Program-made: the position numbers and the translations under genes | The notes under the pieces: generated by a model | Database searches by the model: none | Seen by the model: only the letters and a program-made list of their open reading frames with translations | Told to the model about the DNA's origin: nothing | NCBI GenBank assembly: GCA_964540005.1 | Contig: CAZILN010000188.1 | Location: forward strand, 1-7,372 | Direction of reading: 5' to 3' | From: CAZILN01 sp964540005 | GTDB lineage: Bacteria; Bacteroidota; Bacteroidia; Bacteroidales; SM23-62 | DNA length: 7,372 bases | Shown here: positions 1 to 5,514 of the stretch, in pieces | Numbering within the stretch: the first letter of the stretch is position 1 | How the letters are laid out: the number at the start of each line of letters is the position of its first letter

Positions 1-704
1 GGGCCATAGATCAGTTTTTTGATCCGGATACTTTTATATGTATTTTCCAGGACAGCATTCAAATCACCCCTTGCCCTATGGATAGCATTCATATTAGAGT
101 ATAACCAGGCTTCTTCTATAGCGGGACCGCTAACAGTTTCTTTAATCAGTTCCAGAGAATGTGAAAACATAATTTCCGCCTGATCCAGATTACCCTTCAT
201 GTAATATACATTCCCAAGAAAAATGAGGACCCTTGCCAGGCGTAAGGAATCAGAACAGGAACTTTCAAAATATTCTTTCGATCTGATTAAATAACTAAAC
301 GCTTTATCATATTCACTCAGGTTATAAGCGAGTTTTCCCTGAACAAACCATGATTCGGCCTGCATAACAGGATCCAATCCAGGTATTCTTTTCAGGATTG
401 ATTCTGCTTCGTCGATCCAATCACCGGAGATTGAATAATCCTCCAAAATCCTGCAGGTTTCGGCCAGACCCAGAATGCACCTCACCTCCATGTCAGGTTT
501 GCTGTTCCTATGGTAATATTCAAGGGCTCCGGAATAATAGTACGGAACGCTGTCATACTGAGATGCCTCGTATAATTCCTCCGCCCGGTGAAAGTAATAA
601 CCAGCTATGACACTGTCCGGCAGGTAAACCGGATTACCGTAGCTGATGCATGAACTCCAGAGTAACAGGACAGGAAATAATATCCTTGGAAATAATAAAT
701 ACAT
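1..704 (-). CDS. Secreted TPR-repeat protein, N-terminal part (truncated by window edge)
   Basis: The reading frame is open from an ATG at 704 leftward to the edge, giving 234 complete codons and no stop, so the C-terminus is missing. Residues 1-23 are hydrophobic (PRILFPVLLLWSSC) and look like a signal peptide. Cys19 could be a lipobox cysteine, but the preceding LWSS is a poor match. About four tetratricopeptide repeats follow, near residues 34-67, 116-149, 158-191 and 200-231. The clearest is the third, with LGNVYYMKGNLDQAEIMF. The last visible stretch, SIRIKKLIYG, resembles the repeat style of Bacteroidota TPR proteins that end in a CHAT protease domain or in a histidine kinase. TPR arrays mediate protein-protein contacts; the effector domain, if any, lies outside the window. 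An in-frame stop lies further upstream, and no ATG, GTG or TTG lies between it and 704. The gene is divergent from the peptide cluster at 954. The TPR call is fairly sure; the full function is unknown. Confidence 0.8.
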   Translation of the reverse strand, partial: MYLLFPRILFPVLLLWSSCISYGNPVYLPDSVIAGYYFHRAEELYEASQYDSVPYYYSGALEYYHRNSKPDMEVRCILGLAETCRILEDYSISGDWIDEAESILKRIPGLDPVMQAESWFVQGKLAYNLSEYDKAFSYLIRSKEYFESSCSDSLRLARVLIFLGNVYYMKGNLDQAEIMFSHSLELIKETVSGPAIEEAWLYSNMNAIHRARGDLNAVLENTYKSIRIKKLIYG

Positions 705-841
705 AGTGAAAGTCTGTCCTGATAAAAGTATGAAAGAAATACCAGCCAGCCAGAATGAAAATAATAAAAAAAAAAATGATTTATATTTATCTCATAATCA
801 GCATGTTATAATTTTAATTAAAAAAAGTTGAAAAAAAGTGC

Positions 842-871
842 CAAAATCGCCGGCTACCTTTTTCGATTTTG
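842..871. repeat. Inverted repeat CAAAATCG / CGATTTTG between divergent genes
   Basis: CAAAATCG at 842-849 is perfectly complementary to CGATTTTG at 864-871, with a 14-base spacer that starts GC-rich (CCGGC). It lies in the 249-base gap between the start of the TPR gene (704) and the peptide gene (954). The rest of this gap is very A/T-rich, with several A-tracts at 749-835. The repeat could be an operator for a dimeric regulator or an RNA hairpin; there is no T-run right after it on either strand that would make it a convincing terminator. A TACCTTTT at 855-862, one base off the TAnnTTTG -7 element, sits in the spacer and could be the core promoter of the peptide cluster, giving a leader of about 85 bases. 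Confidence 0.4.
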
Positions 872-953
872 AGAATTAAACAATAGAAAGACATTATAAA
901 CGCGGTATCCGAAAAGCTAAAAAAGAGTAGGAAAACCAAAAAAAAACTGAATT

Positions 954-1088
954 ATGAAAAACTTAACAAGCAAACTGGAAGACATCAGGACGGATGTATT
1001 GAGCCTCTCAGACATGAATAAGATACGCGGCGGCGGCGATCCTCCTCCTCCTCCTGCTCTTCCTCCTCCAATTTTAGAAGGCAAATAA
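954..1088 (+). CDS. Putative leader-GG peptide precursor (RiPP/bacteriocin-like) with proline-rich tail
   Basis: A 44-residue ORF with ATG at 954 and TAA at 1086-1088. The first 28 residues are polar and helix-compatible and end in LSLSDMNKIRGGG. This matches the pattern of Bacteroidota double-glycine leaders (Leu-Ser near the start, then Met/Leu, Lys-Ile and Gly-Gly before cleavage). The tail, residues 29-44, is D, five prolines, A-L, three prolines, then ILEGK. It has no Cys, Ser or Thr, which argues against a lanthipeptide or sactipeptide core. By family knowledge such leaders are cut after GG by C39-type peptidase exporters and the tail is released, but none is encoded here. The start is preceded by an A-rich stretch (ACCAAAAAAAAACTGAATT), usual for this phylum. 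It lies 92 bases upstream of a co-oriented helical protein, with a hairpin in the gap. It is too short for statistical certainty; the leader motif is the main support. The product could instead be a small signalling or structural peptide. Confidence 0.7.
   Translation: MKNLTSKLEDIRTDVLSLSDMNKIRGGGDPPPPPALPPPILEGK
1041..1070 (+). repeat. CCT trinucleotide repeat coding polyproline
   Basis: Five perfect CCT units at 1041-1055 are followed by GCT CTT and then CCT CCT CCA. A GGC triplet run at 1029-1037 lies just before, encoding the glycine cluster. Slippage in the CCT tract would stay in frame and change the number of consecutive prolines in the peptide tail. Five consecutive prolines are known to stall ribosomes without EF-P. 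Confidence 0.75.
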
Positions 1089-1118
1089 CAAAACCAACCG
1101 CCGAAATAATAATCCCGG

Positions 1119-1140
1119 ACTGCCGGTCCGGTCCGGCAGT
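1119..1140 (+). terminator. Strong GC-rich hairpin after the peptide gene (attenuator or processing stem)
   Basis: ACTGCCGG at 1119-1126 pairs perfectly with CCGGCAGT at 1133-1140 around the 6-base loop TCCGGT. G1118 and T1141 may add a wobble pair and G1117-C1142 a further pair. The hairpin lies 30 bases after the peptide stop and 40 bases before the next ATG. The following bases (TTCCACGG) contain no T-run, so it is not a full intrinsic terminator. A partial terminator or an mRNA-stabilising stem that keeps peptide expression above that of the downstream genes is the simplest reading. The placement fits what is seen in many peptide-precursor operons; the function is inferred. Confidence 0.55.
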
Positions 1141-1180
1141 TCCACGGATTGTTATTAAACCACTAAAGAAGTAAAAGAAA

Positions 1181-1672
1181 ATGGAGGATTCCCTGGCATA
1201 TAATTTTGAGATCAGGATCGAGAGCGGAACAAAAAGGCTTATTCTTGATATGATCAGGAGCATCCATTCTGTCATACCGGCTGATACTGATATGGAAATT
1301 GAAGAGACGAATCTTTCTGTCCGGACAGACAAACTGAACACCTACGTAGAGGAGGTCATTTCACTGACTGAAGAACATCCTGAAATACTCTCGGGAATAT
1401 TCGATATCAAAGAACTGAAGGCTTATCTGAAATATTCTCAGGATTACCAGGATATCACCAACCAGTTACAGGATCTCCTGGATAAACTTAAGCAGCATCA
1501 TGAAAAGACGAATTTCCTGACCATTCAACTGGCCAGCAGTATACGGGAACATCTTGACCTGGTAGCCCCCGATTTTTATGATCCGGGTATCCTTCAGATG
1601 ATGTCTGTTATTCACAAAAAATATACCGGAAAGATCAGTCCGGGAACAAACGATTTAAAAGTAGTAAGCTAA
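1181..1672 (+). CDS. Hypothetical helical protein, 163 aa
   Basis: ATG at 1181, preceded by an A/G-rich stretch (AAGAAGTAAAAGAAA), to TAA at 1670-1672. I do not recognise the family. The protein has no signal peptide or transmembrane segment and should be cytoplasmic. It is rich in charged residues and leucine with helix-forming spacing; residues about 90-130 (QDITNQLQDLLDKLKQHHEK onward) have a heptad-like pattern and may form a coiled coil. The N-terminus (YNFEIRIESGTKRLILDMI) could be one beta strand plus a helix. It lacks the HxLKG-type motif of histidine phosphotransfer domains, so an HPt role for the neighbouring receiver is not supported. It sits between the peptide gene and the receiver gene, only 22 bases upstream of the latter, so the three are probably co-transcribed. 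A role in peptide production, immunity or signalling can only be guessed from context. Confidence 0.75.
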   Translation: MEDSLAYNFEIRIESGTKRLILDMIRSIHSVIPADTDMEIEETNLSVRTDKLNTYVEEVISLTEEHPEILSGIFDIKELKAYLKYSQDYQDITNQLQDLLDKLKQHHEKTNFLTIQLASSIREHLDLVAPDFYDPGILQMMSVIHKKYTGKISPGTNDLKVVS

Positions 1673-1694
1673 ATTGAGAGCATATAATATATAT

Positions 1695-2096
1695 ATGACC
1701 GATAATGTATTAAATAGGAACTGGACAGGAAAGAAGATCCTGATTGCAGAAGATATCCATGTAAATTTCATTCTGCTGGAAGCCATTCTGAAAAACACCA
1801 ATGTCAAGCTGGTATGGGCCAAGAATGGAAAAGAGGCAGTAGATATCTGCATGAACAATGATGATATTGACCTGGTCCTCATGGATATTAATATGCCTGT
1901 GATGAATGGATTGGAAGCAACGGCGGAAATCAGAAAACATAAGAAAGACCTGCCTGTCATAGCCCAGACTGCATATGAGATGGACTTTGGCAATGAAGAA
2001 TTTGAGAAAGCAGGATTAACACATGTACTGGCAAAACCCCTGATGCCGGAATTAACAATTTCAGCCATCGGAGAATATCTGGGAATAAACAGTTAA
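1695..2096 (+). CDS. Stand-alone CheY-like receiver-domain response regulator
   Basis: A 133-residue protein consisting of one receiver (REC) domain with no output domain. The acidic pair E19-D20 (KILIAED), the phospho-acceptor D64 in LVLMDINMPVMNG, T92 in VIAQTAY and K114 in LAKPL are all present, so it should be phosphorylatable. The sequence style (NGKEAV, MDINMPVMNGLEAT, AGLTHVLAKPL) is that of receivers fused to hybrid histidine kinases, which suggests a detached receiver. ATG at 1695 was chosen. The frame can be extended in-phase to a TTG at 1674, adding RAYNIY-type residues with no homology, so the ATG is preferred. It ends the cluster with the peptide and the 163-residue protein. No histidine kinase is visible, though the truncated TPR protein to the left might be one. 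Its output is probably a protein-protein interaction. Confidence 0.92.
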   Translation: MTDNVLNRNWTGKKILIAEDIHVNFILLEAILKNTNVKLVWAKNGKEAVDICMNNDDIDLVLMDINMPVMNGLEATAEIRKHKKDLPVIAQTAYEMDFGNEEFEKAGLTHVLAKPLMPELTISAIGEYLGINS

Positions 2097-2191
2097 ATCT
2101 GAATCTTCAAATACTGACCATCATATTGATCCAGATATGCAATGCATGCCGGAAAACTATTGATTTAGTAATTCTCTTTGCAACTTAATTG

Positions 2192-2199
2192 TATTTTTG
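2192..2199 (+). promoter_or_regulatory. Putative Bacteroidota -7 promoter element (TATTTTTG) for the BASS transporter
   Basis: The eight bases match TAnnTTTG, the -7 consensus of the phylum's major sigma factor. A start about seven bases later would give a leader of about 30 bases before the ATG at 2238. A TTTG at 2177-2180 is only 11 bases upstream, too close for the usual -33 element, so only the -7 part is supported. The 141-base gap between the receiver gene and the transporter shows no clear terminator. Confidence 0.45.
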
Positions 2200-2237
2200 T
2201 TTCTTCACGGATAAATACAGCTTAAGTTGCCGCTTCT

Positions 2238-3113
2238 ATGAGTACCTCCCTGTTCAGCAACATCTTTCTTCCTGCCACCCTGGTAATTATCACCTTCGGA
2301 CTTGGATTATCCATTACCCTCCAGGATATAAAGAACATTGTTCTGCAACCCCGCAACATTATTATCGGTTTGCTGAGCCAGATGATACTCCTGCCGGTTA
2401 TTGCATTCCTGATAGCCTGGTTTACCCATCTCGAACCAGAATACGGAGTAGGCCTGATCATCATCTCCATCTGTCCGGGCGGGGCCACCTCAAACCTGGT
2501 CAACTATATGCTCAGAGCCAATGTGGCACTTTCATTGTCGATCACCATAGTCCATGGTTTGATCACTACTGTTAAGATCCCGCTTGTTGCCGGACTGGCC
2601 CTTACCTTATTTATGAAACAGCATGCGGAAATAGAAATGCCGTTCATGAACGCTGTATTGCAGATCTTACTCCTTACAATTATTCCGGCCACGCTGGGAA
2701 TTATAATAAGGGAGGTAAGACAGAAATTTGCTGACAAACTGGATAATCCCCTGAGAATCATCTTACCTGCATTATTGCTCATGGTTTATGCGGGAGTGAT
2801 CTTCCTTGAAGGGGGCGAAGGCGACAGGTCCAACAGGGATCCCGGCAGCTTCCTGTACCTTATCCCCTATGCCCTTGGATTGAATATAATATCCATGTTC
2901 TCAGGGTACTATGCTCCGAGGTTATTCAGGGTTTCCAAAAGGAACTCATATACCATTGCCGTGGAGGTTGGACTGCAGAATTCTGCACTGGCAATCTTTG
3001 TAACCGGAACCCTGCTTAATAATTACAGGATGGCCCTGGTAGCAGTTGTTTACGGATCTTTTTCTTTCTTTACTACATGGCTGTTCGGCTATCTGGCAAA
3101 AAAGTATCTCTAG
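2238..3113 (+). CDS. Bile acid:sodium symporter family (BASS/SBF) transporter
   Basis: A 291-residue inner-membrane protein with about eight to ten hydrophobic segments, close to the usual length of bacterial BASS proteins. Family hallmarks are visible: GLGLSITLQDI in the first part (residues 21-31), CPGGATSNLVNYMLRANVAL (79-98), and EVGLQNSALA (243-252). In ASBT homologues the matching Glu and Gln of the last motif and the SN pair after PGG take part in sodium binding, so sodium-coupled uptake is likely. Bacterial members carry varied organic anions (bile acids, pantothenate, keto acids and others), and the substrate cannot be told here. A soluble loop with GGEGDRSNRDPG lies near 192-203. 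The gene stands alone with its own -7 element and converges on the secreted protein gene at 3162, 48 bases away. The ATG at 2238 places the first membrane helix right at the N-terminus, as expected. Confidence 0.93.
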   Translation: MSTSLFSNIFLPATLVIITFGLGLSITLQDIKNIVLQPRNIIIGLLSQMILLPVIAFLIAWFTHLEPEYGVGLIIISICPGGATSNLVNYMLRANVALSLSITIVHGLITTVKIPLVAGLALTLFMKQHAEIEMPFMNAVLQILLLTIIPATLGIIIREVRQKFADKLDNPLRIILPALLLMVYAGVIFLEGGEGDRSNRDPGSFLYLIPYALGLNIISMFSGYYAPRLFRVSKRNSYTIAVEVGLQNSALAIFVTGTLLNNYRMALVAVVYGSFSFFTTWLFGYLAKKYL

Positions 3114-3161
3114 TACCTGATTCCCACAGATTCTTAACTTATCCGGTTGTAATCAAGGGAT

Positions 3162-4034
3162 TTACCTGAACAACTGAAGATATCCTGTCCGTTTAAATTT
3201 GGTAGGCCATTTTACAGGTTCAATAATATAAAAATAGGTGTCAGCAACCATCTCCTGTCCGGATTGGTTCCTGCCATCCCAGATAATTACCGGTGCTTCA
3301 GCCTGGTATATTAGTGTTCCGGTACGTGAAAAAATCTTTATTGAATAAACCGTCCTGCCATTTGATTTAACCACCCAATAATCATTGATATCATCCCCGT
3401 TGGGACTGAAAACATTCGGTATATCCAGTGTATCCCTGACATCAATCAGGCGTACAACAGTATCGTAACAGACCAGGCCGTTGGTCAATACCCCTGTTTG
3501 AACCGCTAATCCAAAGTAATAGCTTTGTTCTCCGGGAAAAGTATGCATTAACATGGACTGGGATCCGATGAAGCTGAGGCTGTCCGGAAAAAACCATGCG
3601 TAGAAATATTCCAGTGAATTATCAATCTGTACCACATTCCTGAATACATATGAGAATGTACCTACTTCTGTAGTATCAGAGTAAACAAACATTGCCGTAG
3701 GAGATTGATATATATGGATATTGAATAATGGTTTGGTAATGGTCGTGTTATTATTGAGGATCATCCTTGGTGTGTAATGACCGGGACTGTCATAATCGTG
3801 AGAAACTGCTCCAGGCTGATCAGTAAGATAACTTGTTCCGTCTCCGAATTCCCATCGCACACTGCTGATTGTATCCCACCTTGATGCAGGAATTATTACT
3901 GGAGTAAAGCTTACTGTCAGCGAATCACAGCCTGATATCGTATCAGTGACAAAAGAAGTATTGGCGAACTGACCGTTCACATGGAACGACAGAAAAGCCA
4001 GAACGATCAATAAAATTTTCCTTAAGGGCTTCAT
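3162..4034 (-). CDS. Secreted PKD-domain protein with C-terminal CHU_C (type IX secretion) sorting domain
   Basis: A 290-residue protein. Residues 1-21 are a signal peptide (KK/R start, ILLIVLAFLSF core, cut near VNG). Residues about 55-110 form a PKD-like beta domain with the WEFGDG motif at 61-66 and HDYDSPGHYTPRMIL after it; 111-197 look like a second, degenerate PKD-type fold. Residues 205-288 match the gliding-motility-associated CHU_C domain: IPNVFSPNGDDINDYW, SIKIFSRTGTLIYQ, IWDGRNQSGQ, then TYFYII. This domain acts as a type-B C-terminal signal that routes the protein through the type IX secretion system to the surface. There is no enzymatic domain, and the protein is short for this class, which often has many repeats. 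It may be a small adhesin or surface structural protein. It lies 48 bases downstream of the AI-2E-family gene on the same strand, so it may be co-transcribed, although TATATTTA (4054-4061, minus strand) is a near-match to a -7 element of its own. Confidence 0.9.
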   Translation of the reverse strand: MKPLRKILLIVLAFLSFHVNGQFANTSFVTDTISGCDSLTVSFTPVIIPASRWDTISSVRWEFGDGTSYLTDQPGAVSHDYDSPGHYTPRMILNNNTTITKPLFNIHIYQSPTAMFVYSDTTEVGTFSYVFRNVVQIDNSLEYFYAWFFPDSLSFIGSQSMLMHTFPGEQSYYFGLAVQTGVLTNGLVCYDTVVRLIDVRDTLDIPNVFSPNGDDINDYWVVKSNGRTVYSIKIFSRTGTLIYQAEAPVIIWDGRNQSGQEMVADTYFYIIEPVKWPTKFKRTGYLQLFR

Positions 4035-4082
4035 TAATCAGCTTATTCCCTTATAAATATATTAAAATTGAGAGCTGGAAAG

Positions 4083-5186
4083 TTATATGTTTTCAGTTAA
4101 TTTTTGAACAACCCTGATTTTGCTGAGAAACTCCTTGGCAAATACCCGGATAACGGTATAGGTCGGAACGGCCACAATCATTCCCGGTATTCCCAGTAAA
4201 GTACCGGCTATCATTATAACCAGGAAGATCTCAAGTGGATGGGCCTTGACGCTGCTTGAGAAGATCAGGGGCTGGAACAATACGTTATCACAGGCCTGAA
4301 CGATTAAGATGACCACCAGCATCCAGCCTACCAGCGGCAACAGTTCTGTTGAAAAATCCATCTGCAGGTGTGTGGCGATGCCAAGCAATATACCAATAGT
4401 TCCACCAATCAGAGGTCCTACATACGGTATAACATTTAACAGGCCGATTACCAGGGCAATCACCAGGGCATGACTGAATCCCACACCTACTATGGTCATC
4501 CCGACGGTTATCAGGGTCATAATGGCAGTAATTTGTCCGCCAATACCAATAAAATACCTCATCAACAGCTTCCTGGTGGATGTCAGGGCTTTGCGAATGG
4601 CCTGCTCATGTTTGGCCGCGACCAGCAATACAAGACTGTTGGCAAACATAGTCTGATCCTTAAGGAAAAAGAATGTTATAAAGGATATTGCAAAAATTGC
4701 GATGAAGATATTCCCCAGCAGACCAAAAATGAAGGAGAATATGTTGGAAACAATGGAGACATTAAGTACCGATGTCAGTTTATCATTAATAAAATCATTG
4801 AAGGATTGTGTATCGTCCGCAGCGGTATAATAATCATAATAGATCCTTTCAATGGTTTTAACCGGCCTGCCAAGTTTCTTGAGCACCATCTGGGTGTCTA
4901 TTTGTGACAGATCATTTGCCTCGCTTGCAACAAGAGGTATAAAGACCCTGAAAAAGCTTACTAAGAGGACCCACAGGAGGATCAGGGTCACAAGGGCCGC
5001 AAGCCACCTGGGTACTTTAACATTTTTAATCCGTATCCGGGCTAATAAATCCACAACCGGCCGGCCAATAAGTGACAGCACCCCGGCCACCAGTATATAT
5101 ATTACTATGGACGAGAAGTACCACAATACGAATCCCAGGGCGGCTACGCCGATCAGGATAAGAAGGTATTTACTGAATGTATTCAT
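4083..5186 (-). CDS. AI-2E family transporter (PF01594-type membrane protein)
   Basis: A 367-residue integral membrane protein of typical length for the family. The layout is typical too: paired hydrophobic segments at about 6-40 and 62-86, a soluble region at about 87-145 (with the YYDYYTAADD stretch), then a long C-terminal membrane half from about 145. Signature segments are GLLNVIPYVGPLIGG (248-262), VLFQPLIFSSSVKAHPLEIF (302-321) and GTLLGIPGMIVAVPTYTVIRV (328-348). Family members include E. coli TqsA (autoinducer-2 export) and PerM/YdiK, and some are sodium/proton antiporters, so the name should not be read as proof of AI-2 transport. No luxS or lsr gene lies near. The minus-strand start at 5186 follows a good -7 element. 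The secreted PKD/CHU_C gene lies downstream on the same strand. Confidence 0.92.
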   Translation of the reverse strand: MNTFSKYLLILIGVAALGFVLWYFSSIVIYILVAGVLSLIGRPVVDLLARIRIKNVKVPRWLAALVTLILLWVLLVSFFRVFIPLVASEANDLSQIDTQMVLKKLGRPVKTIERIYYDYYTAADDTQSFNDFINDKLTSVLNVSIVSNIFSFIFGLLGNIFIAIFAISFITFFFLKDQTMFANSLVLLVAAKHEQAIRKALTSTRKLLMRYFIGIGGQITAIMTLITVGMTIVGVGFSHALVIALVIGLLNVIPYVGPLIGGTIGILLGIATHLQMDFSTELLPLVGWMLVVILIVQACDNVLFQPLIFSSSVKAHPLEIFLVIMIAGTLLGIPGMIVAVPTYTVIRVFAKEFLSKIRVVQKLTENI

Positions 5187-5206
5187 TTATTAATGTTCGT
5201 TTCACA

Positions 5207-5214
5207 CAAATTTA
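5207..5214 (-). promoter_or_regulatory. Putative -7 promoter element (TAAATTTG) for the AI-2E family gene
   Basis: Read on the minus strand, 5214 to 5207 is TAAATTTG, a full match to the Bacteroidota -7 consensus TAnnTTTG. A start about seven bases on would give a leader of roughly 14 bases before the ATG at 5186. No clear TTG -33 element is present at the expected spacing. Confidence 0.5.
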
Positions 5215-5332
5215 AGGATTTGAGATTAATAGGTTCCTTTTTTTATCCTCCTGCTGATTGAGAAGAGAAAACTTATTAAAAAGATATCAACTGTTGCCGG
5301 GCTGGAATCCCGCAAAAAATCACATAATGTTT

Positions 5333-5350
5333 TGCATATCAAATGCATAT
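5333..5350. repeat. Direct repeats TGCATAT spaced 11 bases apart upstream of the thyA promoter
   Basis: TGCATAT occurs at 5333-5339 and 5344-5350, separated by CAAA, so the units recur every 11 bases, about one helical turn. The second runs into the palindrome GCATATGC (5345-5352). The pair ends 39 bases upstream of the putative -33 element of thyA. This is a plausible binding site for a regulator that contacts one face of the helix, but no regulator is known. Confidence 0.35.
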
Positions 5351-5389
5351 GCTATTCGGCAAATAAATAAGATAAAATTATCCGGTTTT

Positions 5390-5417
5390 TTTGATCATCC
5401 GGAATTATTTAATTTTG
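5390..5417 (+). promoter_or_regulatory. thyA: Putative thyA-folA promoter (TTTG -33, TAATTTTG -7)
   Basis: TAATTTTG at 5410-5417 fully matches the Bacteroidota -7 consensus TAnnTTTG. TTTG at 5390-5393 lies 16 bases before it, close to the usual -33 spacing. The start of transcription would fall near 5424, giving a leader of about 90 bases that contains the nested stem-loop. TCCGG (5381-5385) and CCGGA (5399-5403) form an inverted repeat around the -33 element and could be an operator. Confidence 0.55.
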
Positions 5418-5430
5418 AGCCAATAGCAAA

Positions 5431-5512
5431 GAATTGACTCTTCTCGCAGCAGAGTTTCGGGGAACCGAGCTTGCGAGCTCGACATAGTCAATGCGCTCGC
5501 GTAATTCAATTC
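5431..5512 (+). ncRNA. Nested stem-loop in the putative thyA leader (structured 5' UTR or repeat element)
   Basis: Three helices nest inside one another: ATTGACT (5433-5439) with AGTCAAT (5486-5492); CTCGCA (5443-5448) with TGCGAG (5472-5477); and TCGG (5457-5460) with CCGA (5465-5468), closed by a GGAA tetraloop of the GNRA type. Two rival pairings exist: CGAGCT (5466-5471) with AGCTCG (5476-5481), and GAATTGA (5431-5437) with TCAATTC (5506-5512), the latter ending two bases before the thyA ATG. The mutually exclusive folds could form a switch, but a palindromic intergenic repeat would look the same. No known riboswitch class was recognised. Confidence 0.4.
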
Positions 5513-5514
5513 AA

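Larger units (their letters stand above)
5187..5514. other. 328-base intergenic region between divergent AI-2E gene and thyA
   Basis: This gap has no convincing gene. It holds a minus-strand -7 element (5207-5214), an imperfect hairpin of unknown role (TTGC at 5294-5297, bulged C5298, GGG at 5299-5301, pairing with CCCGCAA at 5309-5315), and a pair of TGCATAT direct repeats (5333-5339 and 5344-5350). It also holds a plus-strand promoter candidate (5390-5417) and a GC-rich nested stem-loop (5431-5512) just before thyA. The base composition changes sharply, from A/T-rich to GC-rich at about 5440, which makes the last part look like a distinct element. Confidence 0.7.

Noticed and set aside
398..610. 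Plus-strand 70-residue ORF
   Set aside because: It lies wholly antisense to the TPR repeats, which form a continuous frame on the minus strand.
646..831. Plus-strand 61-residue ORF covering the start of the TPR gene and A-rich DNA
   Set aside because: It is antisense to the signal peptide of the TPR gene and then runs through A-tracts (KKKNDLY and IIILIKKS-like ends); no recognisable motif.
985..1341. Minus-strand 118-residue ORF with a run of glutamates
   Set aside because: The Glu run is the antisense of the CCT repeat; the ORF overlaps both the peptide gene and the helical protein, and has no family features.
1181..1672. Histidine phosphotransfer (HPt) domain as partner of the receiver
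   Set aside because: The protein is helical, but no HxLKG-like motif surrounds any histidine; HH at about residue 107 is in a coiled-coil-like stretch.
4470..5193. Two plus-strand ORFs (4470-4907 and 4852-5193)
   Set aside because: Both are antisense to the well-supported AI-2E-family gene.
5294..5315. Bulged hairpin as a terminator
   Set aside because: It is followed by A residues on the plus strand, and neither flanking gene is transcribed toward it.
5491..5514. Upstream ATG at 5491 as the start of thyA
   Set aside because: The extra residues lie within the stem-loop, and the ATG at 5515 gives exactly the length and N-terminus of E. coli ThyA.
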